This document shows positions 11,718-23,394 of a stretch of DNA of 64,000 nt, piece after piece. The notes beneath the pieces are model-generated. The model was given only the letters and a program-made list of their open reading frames with translations. It was not told the DNA's origin and made no database searches. The DNA lies in NCBI GenBank assembly GCA_963575745.1, contig CAUYUJ010015305.1, forward strand, positions 366,491 through 430,490. Direction: 5' to 3'. Source of the DNA: Prorocentrum cordatum (taxonomy: Eukaryota; Sar; Dinophyceae; Prorocentrales; Prorocentraceae). Each line of letters opens with the position of its first letter. The stretch's first letter is position 1. Position numbers and translations under genes: made by a program.

Positions 11718-13655
11718 CGCCAGGCTTTTTCGACAGTGCGCCCCTTCGCCAAGAGCCGCTCTCTCGCGGCTGTCAGCATTATTTCGGAGGATCCCTGTTG
11801 GAGAGCGGCCAGCGCCCCGATACTTCGATGGAGCAAAGAGATATGGAGCACCCACACTAGGATATGTGATGGCTCTCTCTCCTTTGAAGACCTTCGGGCT
11901 GCGTGGAATGCCGTTTTCTCGCTGGACAGGGTCACGTGGCCCACGGTCAAGGGACCGCTCTCTGCTCTCAGACTTTCTTTGCTCCGTCTTGGGTGGGGGA
12001 TGCCCAACTTCATGACTGCGATCGACGATAGGGGTTATCAGGTTTCCCTGGGCCTGACCTCCCCCAAGTTGCTCGACACGCTTTGCAAGGACGCCTACCT
12101 GAGGAGTCTGGAGCGGGACCTGGGTGGCAAGTGGGGGGTTGGGAAGCGTTTGTGTTTAGACATCCCCAGAGCTGCCTGCTCTTCTAAGAAGTTTACCCCT
12201 GCCCAGCAAGGTTGGATTCGCGCTTGCACCAGCTGCGCCACATGGACAGCTGATCGTGCCCTTAGTGCGGGATACCAAGTGGACCCGTTATGCCCCAGGT
12301 GTAGGATCGCCCCCGACTCCATCGCCCACAGGCTGTGGAGCTGCCTTGACGAGGAGGTCTCTGAGTTGAGAGCTCAGTGGGTCCCCGCCTCTGTTGCTGC
12401 CGACGCCCTAGCGCCCCTGTCAACTGAGGCCAACGATGCGGATATATGCCTTTACACTCGAGGGGCTTTCGCCCACCCCGCCGACTGGCTCCCCGGGCCA
12501 GCTCAAGAGGGTACGAACTCCCTTCAGTACATTTGGCGCTGCAAAGAGCTTATCAGCCCTGAGGGCCCCAGGGCCCCCGCCAATGGAGAAATGCGGGGTC
12601 ACCTCTTCATTGACGGGCCCTGCCAGCGCCACCCCATTAGAGAGCTTTCTAGGGCCTCTTGGGCTGTCTTAATGAATTCGGACGACGGGGAGTGCCTTGG
12701 AGAGGTTCGTGGCCCTGTCTGGGCCCACTACCCGCAGACCCCACAAGCCGCTGAATTCTCAGCTAGGTGTGCGGTTGCCCAATGTATGATTTTTCCTTCG
12801 GTCCTCTATTCGGATTGCGCCAATGTCGCGCATCAAAGTGGGCTCCCCGAGACGGAAAGACACTCGGGGAAGCGCACCTATTCGGGCATGATCCTTCAGG
12901 CCAAATCCTTCGAAGGTCAGCTTGTAGAGGACATTGTAAAGGTCAAGGCCCACCTCAGTCTGGAAGAGGAGGGCTTGACCGATCGTGAGAGGTTTCTCCG
13001 CAAAGGGAACTCTGATGCTGACATTGGGGCCAAGCAGGGCCTTTTGCTTCACCCGTCTGCCCCTGCGAAGATGGAGGAAGTGACTCGTCTGGTGGATGCC
13101 GCCCATGCTTATTGCATCCTTGCTGCCAACCTTCTGCCGCTATGGCCGAAGTTGTCCCTCGATGTGCCGCACACCCCACCTAATCCCGCTCCCTCTGCTA
13201 GCCCCCCCCCCCCCGTGCCTCACCAGTGGGAGCGTTGGAGCGGCATTTGGAGGTGTGCTGTCTGTCTGCTGGGTCGAAGAGGGGCAAGGAGTTGCCCGCC
13301 GCCAGGGCGATGCGTTGCGTTCTCCAAATTGCATGCGGCTAAGCAGCAAGCGTTGGATCACCGCACGGTGGGTTTCAATTGCTCCGGCGGCTCAGTCTTG
13401 TTCATATGCCTAAGATGCAAGTGCTACTCCTCTGGGGCCTCAGTCAGAGGCCTTGGTGGAAAATGTACACCCCCGCCGTCGCGTGCTGCTAGATATGGCT
13501 GGCGATATCTGCTTCGCGGTGACCACCCTCACTACTTCAAGCGTAAAGAACGGGTCACAGTCGACCTAGACAACTGTATGACCTGTTTTGATTCATTTGT
13601 CTTTGAGGGCGTTGACAGGCCTTCCGATGTGGGGGGGGGGACTCGGGGGGTGTGA
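11718..13655 (+). pseudogene. LINE ORF2, RNase H and C-terminal Cys/His domain
   Basis: Continues in frame with the YIDD segment for about 645 codons. A connection region follows, with CTSCATW and CPRCRI (a likely zinc pair, about 12225-12305). RNase H, which removes RNA from the RNA:DNA hybrid, starts near 12600. Four acidic residues sit in the expected contexts: LFIDG (Asp at 12612), AAEFSA (Glu near 12755), YSDCANV (Asp near 12811) and GNSDADIGAK (Asp near 13015). After a proline-rich spacer the C-terminal part has WRCAVC, then FICLRCKCY, with later Cys and His. I read it as a metal-binding tail, as found in dinoflagellate non-LTR elements. The stop is at 13653-13655. This is the best-preserved part of the element. 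Confidence 0.88.
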
Positions 13656-14845
13656 CTTTTGGGGTGGAGGAGGAGTGCGTGCAACGTCCTTGCGACGGCA
13701 AGGACCATCAGTCTGCTGCAGCTAGCTCCTCCCATCGAGAGGGGCCAGCATGCGTGCGGAGTAGGCTAGTGGCCGACGAAGTTGCAGCTCCGCAGCCTCC
13801 CTCTCAGAGACCACTCCTCACGCCTTCCTTCCTGGCGAGACGCCGCCAGGACGAGTCGGACAGCTCGGATTGATTCTCTGCGGAGCATGGCCGCCTTTTT
13901 CGTCTTCGTTTCTTGCACGGCCCGATGCGTCTGACCCCTTTGGCAGGCATCCGTGCTTAACCCCACATCTGGGGCGAGTCCGCTTGTCGTCCTGGCGCTG
14001 GCTGCACCAGGGACTTCGGGCTCGTCGTCCTTTTGTGGGTGGTCGAGTTTTCCCAGTGGCGAGGGTTCGCCTTCTCTCCTTGCTGCACGGCCCGATGCGA
14101 CTGACCCTTTTGGCAGGCATCCGTGCGTCACCCCACGTCTGGGGCGAGTCCGTCGGTCGTCCTGGCGCTTGCTGCACCAGGGGCTGTGGGCTCGTCGTCC
14201 TGTGGGCGGTCGAGCTTCCTTTGTTGTCTTTCTTTTTTCGCGGACGTAAGCGTGCACGTGTGTCAGGCACCCCAATTCTGGGGGAAGGTGCGCGCACATC
14301 CTGGGTGCACCTCTTCTTTGCCCGAGCACGGGGATGACTCCATCCTGACCGTGGCTCGGTGAATGTTGCTGTGGCTTTGAGCGTAGGTTCAGGGCCCCAT
14401 CATCCTCTTTTGGCGTGGGGTGCGCGTCTCGTGCGTGTGTGCGTAGCGCGTCCCATGGCTTTGCCCTCCTCGTCTCGGTGCCTTCGTGGCCCTTGAGGGA
14501 GGGCGCTGTCTTGCCTGTTGTCCTCCTGTACAGTTGAGGGCAGTCGGCTCGAGATAGCGTCCAGCTGCAGTCTCCCTGCAGCTGGCCTTTTTCTCGCGCT
14601 TGCAGCTCGGGGTCCCCTTGGTCTCGTGGGCCTGCCCCTCTCTTAGAGATGTTGTGGCACGTGCACGCTGTGCTTGGGCACGTGCGCATGGCCTCGGTCC
14701 CGAGCTGGCTATTTGGCGCTGGAGGGTAGGGGTCTCAGGTGACGGTGCTTAATTTGGGCACTGTCGTTTGCCCCTTTCCCACAGCTTGTAGGTCCCGCCC
14801 TACCAGCTGGTGCACTTTGCGGTGGACCTGTAGAGGTCAAATCCT
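13656..14845 (+). other. LINE 3' untranslated region
   Basis: No conserved coding motif. GC-rich, with a 170-bp internal duplication at 13915-14230. The 3' end is not poly(A) and runs directly into the right target-site duplication. Confidence 0.7.
13915..14230 (+). repeat. 170-bp tandem duplication in the LINE 3' region
   Basis: GCACGGCCCGATGCG starts at both 13915 and 14085. The copies stay alignable through CTGCACCAGGG and CTCGTCGTCC with scattered substitutions. Confidence 0.85.
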
Positions 14846-14856
14846 CATCCACTCCC
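14846..14856. repeat. Target-site duplication, right copy
   Basis: CATCCACTCCC, identical to 7123-7133. Confidence 0.85.
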
Positions 14857-15045
14857 CTCCTTCATCAAGTGTTCCCCCAAGGGTTTCCACAACGGCTGGG
14901 GGAGCACATGTTCCAATAGCTTGGCCAAGCGTTGGCCCAACGTTTGGCCACATAGGCGTTTCCAAGCGGCATGGGGCGGCGGTGGTTCGCCGTCAGCGTC
15001 TTCGATACCTTCTAACATCTGCTGGCGACCGAGATACCCCATGTA
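14857..15045 (+). repeat. Family A 3' module, copy 4 (separated by the LINE)
   Basis: Begins CTCCTTCATCAAGTGTTCCC and proceeds through GGGTTTCCACAACGGCTGG, AGCTTGGCC and GCGTCTTCGAT. It is the missing downstream half of the repeat that ends at 7133. Confidence 0.85.
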
Positions 15046-15234
15046 TGGCTGACTATGTGTCCACCGACCCGCCTGACCAACCACAATCTGCGTACCCGGT
15101 TACACATATACATCCCCAAATGCACGCGCATCTCAGATTGCACCCCCCCACGGCAGATCAACGTGGCAACCCATGGGGGCCCATGGGTTAGATGCTCAGT
15201 CTGGGGACCTTCCTGGAGCCATTCCCACAACTCG

Positions 15235-15500
15235 TGTGTTGAAGCTGCGTCGAACGTTCGTCGACCCGAGCCGAACTTGAGTCGAACTTGATTCGAACTT
15301 GATTCGAACCAGTCAAAATTGAGCCGAACTGGAATCGAAACAGAATAGACCTAGAACCTTGAGTCGAACTGGAATCGAATCGATCCGTCGGGTGGGCCCC
15401 AGGACGGTGCCCCAAACGAGCATCTGACCTGGAACAACCACGGGAACGCCTACCCAAGACAACCACGGGACGACACACGGGACCACCCACGGGACAACCA
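15235..15500. repeat. TCGAACTTGA-type repeat and CAACCACGGGA repeat
   Basis: 15235-15395 holds degenerate copies of an about 10-11-bp unit (TCGAACTTGA, TCGAACTGGAA). 15425-15500 holds about five degenerate copies of a CAACCACGGGAC-like unit. No gene is visible. Confidence 0.7.
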
Positions 15501-16395
15501 CCGGGAAAAATCTACGAGGCCACCCTGCGCGGCAGCGCGAGACAGGCAGGAACAGAACCCTGTTGTACGGCCTGGCCCTGGCTCCGCCGACACACCGTTG
15601 CCCTCGCGCAGTTTCGCCTCGCCGGCTCCGAAACCGATGTTCTGGTTGCGGCCACTTCGCTCACACGCTTGTTTTGCATCGCGGCACGGCAGAAACAATC
15701 CGCGCGGGCGCTCGACTAGTCGGGGGCGGTCGACAGACCAATGTGTCCGGCAGCAAGGGGCTGCGCGCGAGGAGAAGATGATGCCGCGGGCACTCGCGGT
15801 TGAAAGAATCTTAGGGCGAGCTTCGCTAATTCAGACACACACACACCACACCGTCCGATGTAGCATGATGGTTATTGTTGGTCGGATCCACATATCGCAT
15901 CACGTGTTCATCTACGGTTCAGCACACACACATTCTTGCTTGGACCCCTTGTTTCATACTTGTCCCAGCCGCTCGGCAAATCAACCCCGCCGATCGCCAG
16001 CCAAACATCCCAGACCTCAGGCATCAAGCCGTGCTGGGGGCTGTCGAAAACGGCGCGCACGACTCAGTACCCTACGCAGAGCACTTGCATCTAGTACTTC
16101 TCCCGTTCCAGAACGGGCTGGCTGCAGGCAGACGTAGGCAGACTGCCTGCATATAGGAGTCTGCGTACTGTGGCCCGACTGCCCGCAGCGCAGGCCCAGA
16201 GAAAAAAGCGCGACCGGAGCCGAAGAGCACCAGCGTGAAGGGAAGGGCCTCGATGGCCGTGCCTGCCTGAAGTCATTTGGGGGCACGGGCAAGCCAGACC
16301 GTCCACTCGTCCGCAACAGACTCCGGGGTGCCTGGGATGCAGACGTCCACAGCGACGGTCTCCTTTGAGAAGGAAAAACTGCATTTACATAATAT
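15501..16395. other. Unassigned sequence
   Basis: No recognisable domain or repeat apart from a short CA run near 15835. Overlapping open frames on both strands are short and compositionally biased. Confidence 0.45.
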
Positions 16396-16399
16396 TTCG

Positions 16400-16525
16400 A
16401 AGGTCCGCGCGAAATTTTTTGATCGGCGCTGGACCTCCCTGGCGGCGCCTCTGGCGCCACCTCCGGCCAGCTCCGCGCGCCAGAAGGGAGTCAAGCGCCG
16501 ATCCAACAAATCCGCGCAGAACACC
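16400..16525. mobile_element. Foldback/MITE-like element, family F, copy 1
   Basis: The left arm AGGTCCGCGCGAAA...GATCGGCGC is mirrored by the right arm GCGCCGATCC...TCCGCGCAGAAC. The centre is rich in GGCGCC. The same architecture appears at 16815-16930, 37204-37336 and 45399-45529. Confidence 0.65.
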
Positions 16526-16814
16526 GAAAACTTTGCTTGTTCGGTTTTCTCTTATTCGACTCCTGGGACACGCTCGGGCAACCATCGCGACAGCAGCTCG
16601 ACAGGATCTGATCGCCGGGTGCGCCGAAAATGGGCGCCAGGAAGAAGGGGGCATGTGCGTGAAGACATGTGCCCGAGGCATGTGCTCGAACGAGGGGGGC
16701 TGGGGAGTGCATTGAAAGAGGGAGATCATGAGATCTGGGATATGTCAAGGCTCCGGCCATGATACCCGCGCATCCCTGTGCATACAGAAGAAAATCTGCA
16801 TGAGCATAAATGTT

Positions 16815-16930
16815 AGGAGCTCCGCGAAAAAATCTGAGGTCGGCGCCAGAGCCCACTCCTTGGCGCCTGGAGCGCGCAAGGGGCGCCGCCCGAAGCGACG
16901 CCATGCGAGAAATCTGCGTGGATCCCCAAG
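16815..16930. mobile_element. Foldback/MITE-like element, family F, copy 2 (diverged)
   Basis: Left arm GGAGCTCCGCGAAAAAATCT and right arm AGAAATCTGCGTGGATCC with a GGCGCC-rich centre, arranged as in copy 1 but more diverged. Confidence 0.45.
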
Positions 16931-18305
16931 GAAGTCCTGGCACCCCTCTTGGACGCCCCCGAGATCGAACAGGTCAAACTGGAACGCCTCCACGATCCCT
17001 CCCCGCTGGGTCATCACATCCGCTGGCCTCTCCAGCCCTTGGCGCGCCAGGGACGCCTGACCCCTGTCCCCCTCCCGAAAAGGGGTCGGTCCTGCAGGCG
17101 TCGGGGAGGGGTGGGGCCGACTCCTCCTCCACCACGCCCTCCTGCGAGATCGGGTCTGACTTCGTCGGCTCAAGCTCCTTGGGGTGCTTTGACTTGCCTC
17201 GAAGACGTCTGCAACAGTGCAACCAGAGACCTTGCCGTCGCCCGAGTATTGTTACTGATGTCCGCTGCGAATTGACAAAAATCGAGTCTACGTGCAAACT
17301 ACACACACGAACACGCACCGCAAGTCATACTGAATCTGGCCGCATCCAGCGCGTCAAGGTGGTTCCTTGGGAGGGGCAGGAGGAGTAAGGAGGAGGGAGG
17401 ACAAGGGAAGAGGAGAGAGGGGTCCTGAGGATACGACGAGGACGGAGAAGAGAGGATGGCGAGGAAGGCGAGGACGAGGACGACGGAGGCTGAGGCGAAG
17501 GAGCAGGACATGAGGAGCTCGAGGACGAGAAGGGACCAGGAGAGGGACGACGCGCGGCGGAGGAGGAGCCTCGGAAAATGGCACGGGCGACGGGCTCAAA
17601 CCCCGCCACCACTGCACGGCATCGTCCAGCCGTGACCCCCGCGAAGCGGTGCGCATCCAGGAACGAGGTCTTCGGAATCCGCATCTTGGCATCCTGCTTG
17701 ATCCAGGTGCCAGACATTGTTGAGGGGTGGCAACCGAGCTGCCAACGAGCTACGGGCACAGGCGACTCTGGCTTGAGCCAAGCAGGCTCGCCCCGTGACG
17801 CTTGAGCAAAAAGGATCTGAGAACAGGCACATGGGCGACAGCGCTGTGCACCAGCACGATAACTAAACAAACAGGCCTCGTGTAATTGAAATGTTTGCCG
17901 GTCATTGCAATCAGTTGCATTATCGCGCGGCTCCTGCTTCCACATGAACTACAGTACTATACTGCTTCGTGGGAACACGCATCAGCGGGTCGTCGAATTT
18001 GTATTAGAGCATGCGGTCGCCACTTTAAAGGATGACAAGGAGAACAGCACCGACCTATACGTCCACAGTGTTGGGTGGCGTACACTTCAGCTAGCACTGC
18101 AAACTCGAAATAACAACATGTTGCGAATCTGCCAACCAGGGCGACGAGACCGGACGAGGAGAACCAGGAAAAGAGGAGAAAGAGGAAGAGGATTGCAAGT
18201 TGAGGAGGAGCGATAATGAAGACGAGGTAGCGGGGAGAGTGGAAGGGGGCAAAGGACAGGGAGGCAGCGGAGGGAGGCAACAGGGAGCAGGGAAGACGAG
18301 GACTC
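16931..18305. other. Unassigned sequence with protein-like minus-strand fragments
   Basis: A purine-rich GGA tract covers about 17365-17575. On the minus strand, short segments near 16900-17060 and 17590-17750 read like ordinary mixed-composition protein (for example RIPKTSFLDAHRFAG). They have no family I recognise and no supporting splice model. Confidence 0.4.
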
Positions 18306-18425
18306 GAGGAGGGATGGTCATGATTAATTTGATGACGACGACGACGATGACGATGACGATGATGACGATGATGACGACGATGATGATGACGATGATGATG
18401 GTGATTATGATGATGATGTGCAGGT
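18306..18425. repeat. GAT/GAC trinucleotide array
   Basis: GACGAT/GATGAT repeats with few interruptions. Confidence 0.92.
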
Positions 18426-19015
18426 GGAGGAGGATCGGCACTACATTACAAACAGGCACGCCCTCAACGGCATGAGGATGTGGACGGAAGATAACCGAGG
18501 GACAAGGAGTAAAGGAGCACAACACGGAGGCAAAAGCGACAGAGTGCGAGAGGGGGAGGAGGAGGCGTCACGTGCCCCCAAGTAGGTAGACTTGTCTGCG
18601 TTGGTCTCTGCCCCCGTGAGGGGCGTTGGAGCATGTCCTTTCAGGGTCACTGTAGCCCGAGGGTTATGTTGCCCCCATCGTACTTGAGGATCACACCCCA
18701 GAAATTCATTCGAGCACCCGGAGAAAAGTGTCGGAAGAGTGTCGAAGCAGTGTCGGACGAGTGTCCCGCAGGGCCTGACAGGTGAGAACCCTCGAGTTTG
18801 GGTACTTTTTTTCTGGTGCTCGAAATTATTCCTGGTCATCAAGGCTAAAGTACGTTGGAACATCATAGCCCAAGGGGCGAATGCTTGTGAGCGTTTCGCA
18901 TGAGTTCACGGGTGTGTCGAGTGACGCCTCCAGGAGCGGGAGAGCGCTCAGACGACCCAAGCAGCTGGGCGATGTTGGGGAAGTCACATTTTCGAACTGC
19001 AGGACCCTCAAGACG
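18426..19015. other. Unassigned sequence
   Basis: A small repeat of GTGTCGGA-like words lies at 18725-18770. Otherwise I see nothing. Confidence 0.45.
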
Positions 19016-19510
19016 ATAAAAAAGAGGAGCCCCGAAGATCACCGAATGATGGCTCAAGAGGGCCAGGAGAGGACCCCAAGACGGCCCCACCAACGGCCGA
19101 ACGAGGCTCCAAAAGGGCCCCGAGGGAGGGACCCGAGTGGGCCAACATGGCCTCCACGACAGCCCGAGACGGTCCAAGATGGCCTCCAAGGCGGTACGAA
19201 ATGCATCCACTTTCGCCCAAGATGCCTCCAAGGCAGCCCAGTATCGCCACAAGACTGTCCAAGACGGCCCAAGAAGCCCCCAAGGACGTCCCAAAATGGC
19301 CCAGAAAGGGCTCCACGACGGGCCAAGAGGCATCCTAGACGGCACTACAGCGCCCCAAGAGGCCCCCAAGACGGGCCAGGTAGGCCCGCAAGATGGCCTC
19401 CAAAAGCGTCCAACGGGCCAGGGTCTTCAGACGGCCCCACAAGCCTCCGAGAGAGGCCCCAAGAGGCCCCAACGAGGACCCCCCAAGAGGCTCAAAGAGG
19501 ACCCCAAGGG
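19016..19510. repeat. CAAGAGG-family array
   Basis: Dense about 11-nt units, ending in a CT-rich tract (19510-19545) as in family A. Long frames open on both strands through this array are repeat artefacts. Confidence 0.85.
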
Positions 19511-19545
19511 GCCTCCTCCTCGTCCTCCGTTTCATTCCTGTGCAC

Positions 19546-19872
19546 CCATGTTCCACATACAGCCGGTCCTCAGAAGAGCATCCTTCCAGAACATGAGACC
19601 CTCTGCCAGCCAAACTGAAGAGCAGTCGAGGATACCCTCCCCCAGGATGCACAAGAACATCCAACAAACACGAAGAACATCAGGGTTCCCTCCCCGAACC
19701 GACCTCGATCTAAAATCTCGATCCGACTGTAAGCAACTAGCCCGTCACACAACCCGACAATTCCGTGGGCCGGCCCGGACGTTCCGCTCGAGACTTTCCT
19801 GCTGCTAGCAATCCTGAATCTACAGCAGAGCACCCTGATAGCAGCACAGGTATATGAAGGGACCCAGGGACG

Positions 19873-19906
<34 letters not shown>

Positions 19907-20415
19907 CATACATATGTATAGACACAACCTCCAGGTTCCCCCCCATTCTTCATTAGGTTCTGGAGTTTCGTCTTCACCTCAACTTTCAAGATGTCCCATG
20001 GATTTCTGATATTTTCCTGGGAATCGACTGTATTGGTGTCTGTGTGTTTGGTTCCCATCCTGAATGAAGAGGCTTGTGGAGGAGTTCACAGCCGCGGTTC
20101 CACGGCAAGAGCGATCACTCGTACAGCAGACAGCGCTAGGGCAAGATAGGTCGGCCCGCGCCTCGCCAACCAGCACATCTCGGTGTGCGGAACGCCGATA
20201 AACACCCACCTGCGCTGCAGGCACTCCCCTCGGGCGCTGCCAGATGTGCCCCTGGCCCAAGGTGTCCCAAAGATTATCATGGAGGTCTGCGCGGCCCTCC
20301 AAGCACCACCCCTTATGGGACCCAGAGGGCCTCAGGGGCTCCACGGTGGTGCGAAAGGCCGGGGACACCTAGTGCAGAGGGTACCCTTGGCAACGCCTGA
20401 TCCCCGACCCCCAAA
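19546..20415. other. Unassigned sequence with CA/TA microsatellite
   Basis: CA then TA repeats at 19875-19920. The words ATTTTCCTGGGAATCGAC (about 20017) and ATGAAGGGACCCAGGGAC (about 19855) have diverged counterparts at about 38378 and 38265, so this is part of a dispersed repeat. Confidence 0.5.
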
Positions 20416-20438
20416 GTCGCACACACACACGCACACGC

Positions 20439-20492
<54 letters not shown>

Positions 20493-20514
20493 TCACACAC
20501 ACACACACACACAC

Positions 20515-20545
<31 letters not shown>

Positions 20546-20680
20546 ACGCACACGCACACGCACACACGCACACGCACGCACACGCACACGCACACGCACA
20601 CGCACACGCACACGCACACGCACACGCACGCGCACGCACGCACACACACACACACTCACACACACACGCACGCGCTTCGT
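20416..20680. repeat. CA/CACACG dinucleotide array
   Basis: About 260 bp of CA repeats with regular CACACG variants. It reads as Thr-His or Val-Cys in the open frames. Confidence 0.95.
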
Positions 20681-21590
20681 GCACCGCGCCCCGCGATGCG
20701 CGAAGCGCTGTCCGCCCTCCTGCTATCACTGTTGCTGCTGGTGCTGCTACTGCTGCCAGCATCCGCTCCTGCTTAGAGGAACAACAACGACATCAACTTG
20801 CGGAGGCTCTGCGCTGAACACCCTCTCGCCTGGGAGTGCGGAGCGCGCCCGGAGCGTCGCTGCAGGTGCCGCCATGGGACTCCAGGGCAGATCCAAGAGA
20901 TCCACGCGGACCTTCGACAGATTATGTCTATACAATAATATGTTCCTCTTCGAGCTGGCGCCGCTGCTGCCAGCAGCCGCTCATGCTTTCGACCACGAGA
21001 ACGGCGCCTGTGCACAGTACCATGTTTGGCCTGCCTCCAGGCACCGCTCCAACCCGGCACGCTGTACAGCGTTACGGCCTGGAGGGCCGAACGTCAAAGC
21101 ACCGCACCATTCCTGGGTCGAAAATCGACGACACCTCGGGAGACACCAACGCGGTGTGGTGTATATGATACAGTAATACAGGCTTGCGTAAACAGTTAAA
21201 AACGAAAATTCGGAGCTGCGCGGAGCTTCGAAAGGTATGGTTCTGCCGCCGTGTTCCTCGACACGAGTCGTCCGCGGACTGCCGAAGGCCTGCTGCCCCT
21301 CCTCCGGCGGCCAGTCACGGGAGCCTCCCGCGCCATCTTGATGACTCTTGCGAATCGACGCTAGCCGACGCTAGCCGAACGCTAATCGACGCTTGTGCAG
21401 TCTAAGAATTGAATTACGAGGGCATGCAAGGGTCTCAAGCTTTGCTACCGATCGGGGGGTGCTACAGGTGCCCCTGGCCCAAGGTGCCCCCAGCTTTTCG
21501 CTCAAGTCTGGAGCCCCCGGGGCCCTCTGGGCCTCCTGGGGGGTGCTGTGGACCGGCGGCGGCGAGCCTGGGGGGGAAGTCAGGAGGGGC
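20681..21590. other. Unassigned sequence with partial family F arm
   Basis: At 20892-20916 CCAAGAGATCCACGCGGACC matches the right arm of the family F foldback. The left half is not recognisable. No gene is visible. Confidence 0.45.
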
Positions 21591-21760
21591 GGGCATTCTC
21601 AGAGGGCACGAAAGCCCGCCGGCCTTCTGAGAAGATTACACCGCCTTCCCCGAAGGTACAGAAAACCTCTCAGCAGGCGTGAGGCCTTCTGAGAAGTCCC
21701 CCCGCCTTCAAAGGCCTTCTCCTTCTCACTTCCCCCCTCGCTCGCCGCCGACTGGAGGCA
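21591..21760. repeat. CCTTCTGAGAAG palindromic-word repeat
   Basis: CCTTCTGAGAAG and shorter GCCTTCT or GAGAAG words recur in a G/C-rich stretch. The same words recur at 44795-44935. Confidence 0.6.
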
Positions 21761-23115
21761 GTTGGGGCCGCATTGGAAATCGCACGGGCGTCTTGGTCCG
21801 AGGTAGACCTCTCCAGAAACGGCAGAAGAGGGCTCCAGGACAGGGCTGAACCTAAGCGGTGGTTTTCGTTGTCGTTTAGTTTTCGTTTTCCCTCGTTTTG
21901 TCTTCAATCCGCCCTTGCCGCCGCAAAACGAGGTCGAGACGAAAACGGCCCACGAAATCGCCAAAACACCGTTTAGGTCCAGCCCTGCTCCAGGACAGCC
22001 TCGAGAGCTGCCCGAAACGTCCCCAGGAAGACTCCGCCGGGCCTGCTCGGTGGAAGCTCGGCGGAGTCCGCGAGACAGAGGCGGCCCACGGACCGCCGAC
22101 GGGCCTCGAACGGGACCCCCCAGAGGCCCAAGTACGAGACCAATGCTGCATCACAGCAGCAATGCGGCCCCTGACTTTCGTCCTGGGCTCGGTTTAGTGA
22201 AGTGATGAATGTCGGGGTCCTTACGTGGGTAAAAAAACATCACTTCACTATTCTGGGGCCCCTGGGGCCTCAGTGGGCCCTGGGGCCCAAAATTAGTGAC
22301 GTGATGGTTTTCAGGCCTCGGACCAAGGTCCCCACATAGCCCACGAGGCCCCAAGGAAGGCCAGGTGTCCCCAAGAAGCTTCCAAGATGCCTCCAACACG
22401 GGAGAGAGGGGGAGGGGACAGACGAGGAAGGGCTGAAGTGAGAGGAGAGCAAGGCTGCAGGTAAGTGGGGTGGTTCCAGGACCCTTACCAGTTCAAACAG
22501 AGCACTGAAGTAGAGGAGGCACGCTGGCACGGTGGTGGGGATTGCCGCAAGCTGCTGGATGATCGTACCCCAGAGCGCGACAAAGCGACGCCTACGGCCG
22601 CATTCGTATCCCTGAACATGCGCAGGGCCGTAGCATACGTGTACGTTCATGACACTGCTTGCTTCACGAGACAGAGCTTGCGAAGCATACCGCTATTGTA
22701 AGCATGTCCAACTCCTGTAGCAGGCCAGGTCGAGTCCTCCCCTCCTCCCCTCCCCTCCCCTCATGTGTTCCACACGAGGCACCGAAGATCACGCTGAAAC
22801 CAAACGCCGACAGAGCACACAAGTCCTGCTTATGTGCACAAGCGCGGGATGGGAAGTTGCAAGCGCATGACCCTTCCTCGTACACAATTCACTCTGCGGT
22901 GCGAGTAGCCTTCAGAAACTGCTGCCGAGAGTTGAACGGCACACGGATCTGGCCCTCGAGCAGGCAGTCCGCATTCACCGAGTTCCTGAGCGGGCAAGAA
23001 CTGAGATGGGAACACTAAGGGCGTACACAGGGACAGCGCAAGGCGGAGAGTACCAACTAAGGAGAGGGCGAAACAAATAAAAAGCTAGGCATGCAGAGAG
23101 GGAGAAAGGGGGGGC
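21761..23115. other. Unassigned sequence with a hairpin
   Basis: Nothing gene-like. It includes an exact inverted repeat at 22195-22250 (listed separately) and a short CAAGAGG patch at 22340-22400. Confidence 0.45.
22195..22250. repeat. Exact 13-bp inverted repeat
   Basis: TAGTGAAGTGATG (22195-22207) is mirrored by CATCACTTCACTA (22238-22250) across 30 nt. A related half-site, TTAGTGACGTGATGG, follows near 22293. Confidence 0.85.
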
Positions 23116-23195
23116 AATCGAGGGAGAAGAGAGAGAGAGAGAGATGGAGGTAGAAAGAGAACGAGCGAGAGAGAGAGAGAGAGAGAGATCAACAG
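23116..23195. repeat. GA dinucleotide tract
   Basis: GAGAGA runs at 23128-23142 and 23167-23188. Confidence 0.85.
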
Positions 23196-23394
23196 AGAAC
23201 GATATCCGCAACCGCGCTAGCAGCGGTAGGCGCTCCCCAGACATTTCACGCATGGCACAGGTCCTGCAACAAGGAATGCCTGTGGCACAGGCCCCGTCCA
23301 CATCGGGCTTCTGCACTCATGCACGAACATATCCGCCACCGTGATCTCGAGGCACGAGTTGCAATGTCCTCAGGTCCCTTGGACGGAGCCTCAC

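Larger units (their letters stand above)
7134..14845 (+). mobile_element. LINE-like non-LTR retrotransposon (full length, frame-disrupted)
   Basis: An about 7.7-kb element bounded by an 11-bp target-site duplication and inserted in the CT-rich tract of a family A repeat. In order it encodes ORF1 (zinc finger and coiled coil), then ORF2 with apurinic-type endonuclease, reverse transcriptase, RNase H and a C-terminal Cys/His region, then an about 1.2-kb 3' untranslated part. All modules are on the plus strand and in the usual non-LTR order. I see no poly(A) tail at the 3' junction. The reading frame is broken by at least five shifts and two in-frame TGA codons, so this copy could not make its proteins as read. 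Presence of every module suggests a fairly recent full-length insertion. Confidence 0.9.

Noticed and set aside
15285-15310. GGTTCGAATC word on the minus strand resembling a tRNA T-loop
   Set aside because: It belongs to the TCGAACTTGA repeat and the stem does not pair; no acceptor or anticodon arms.
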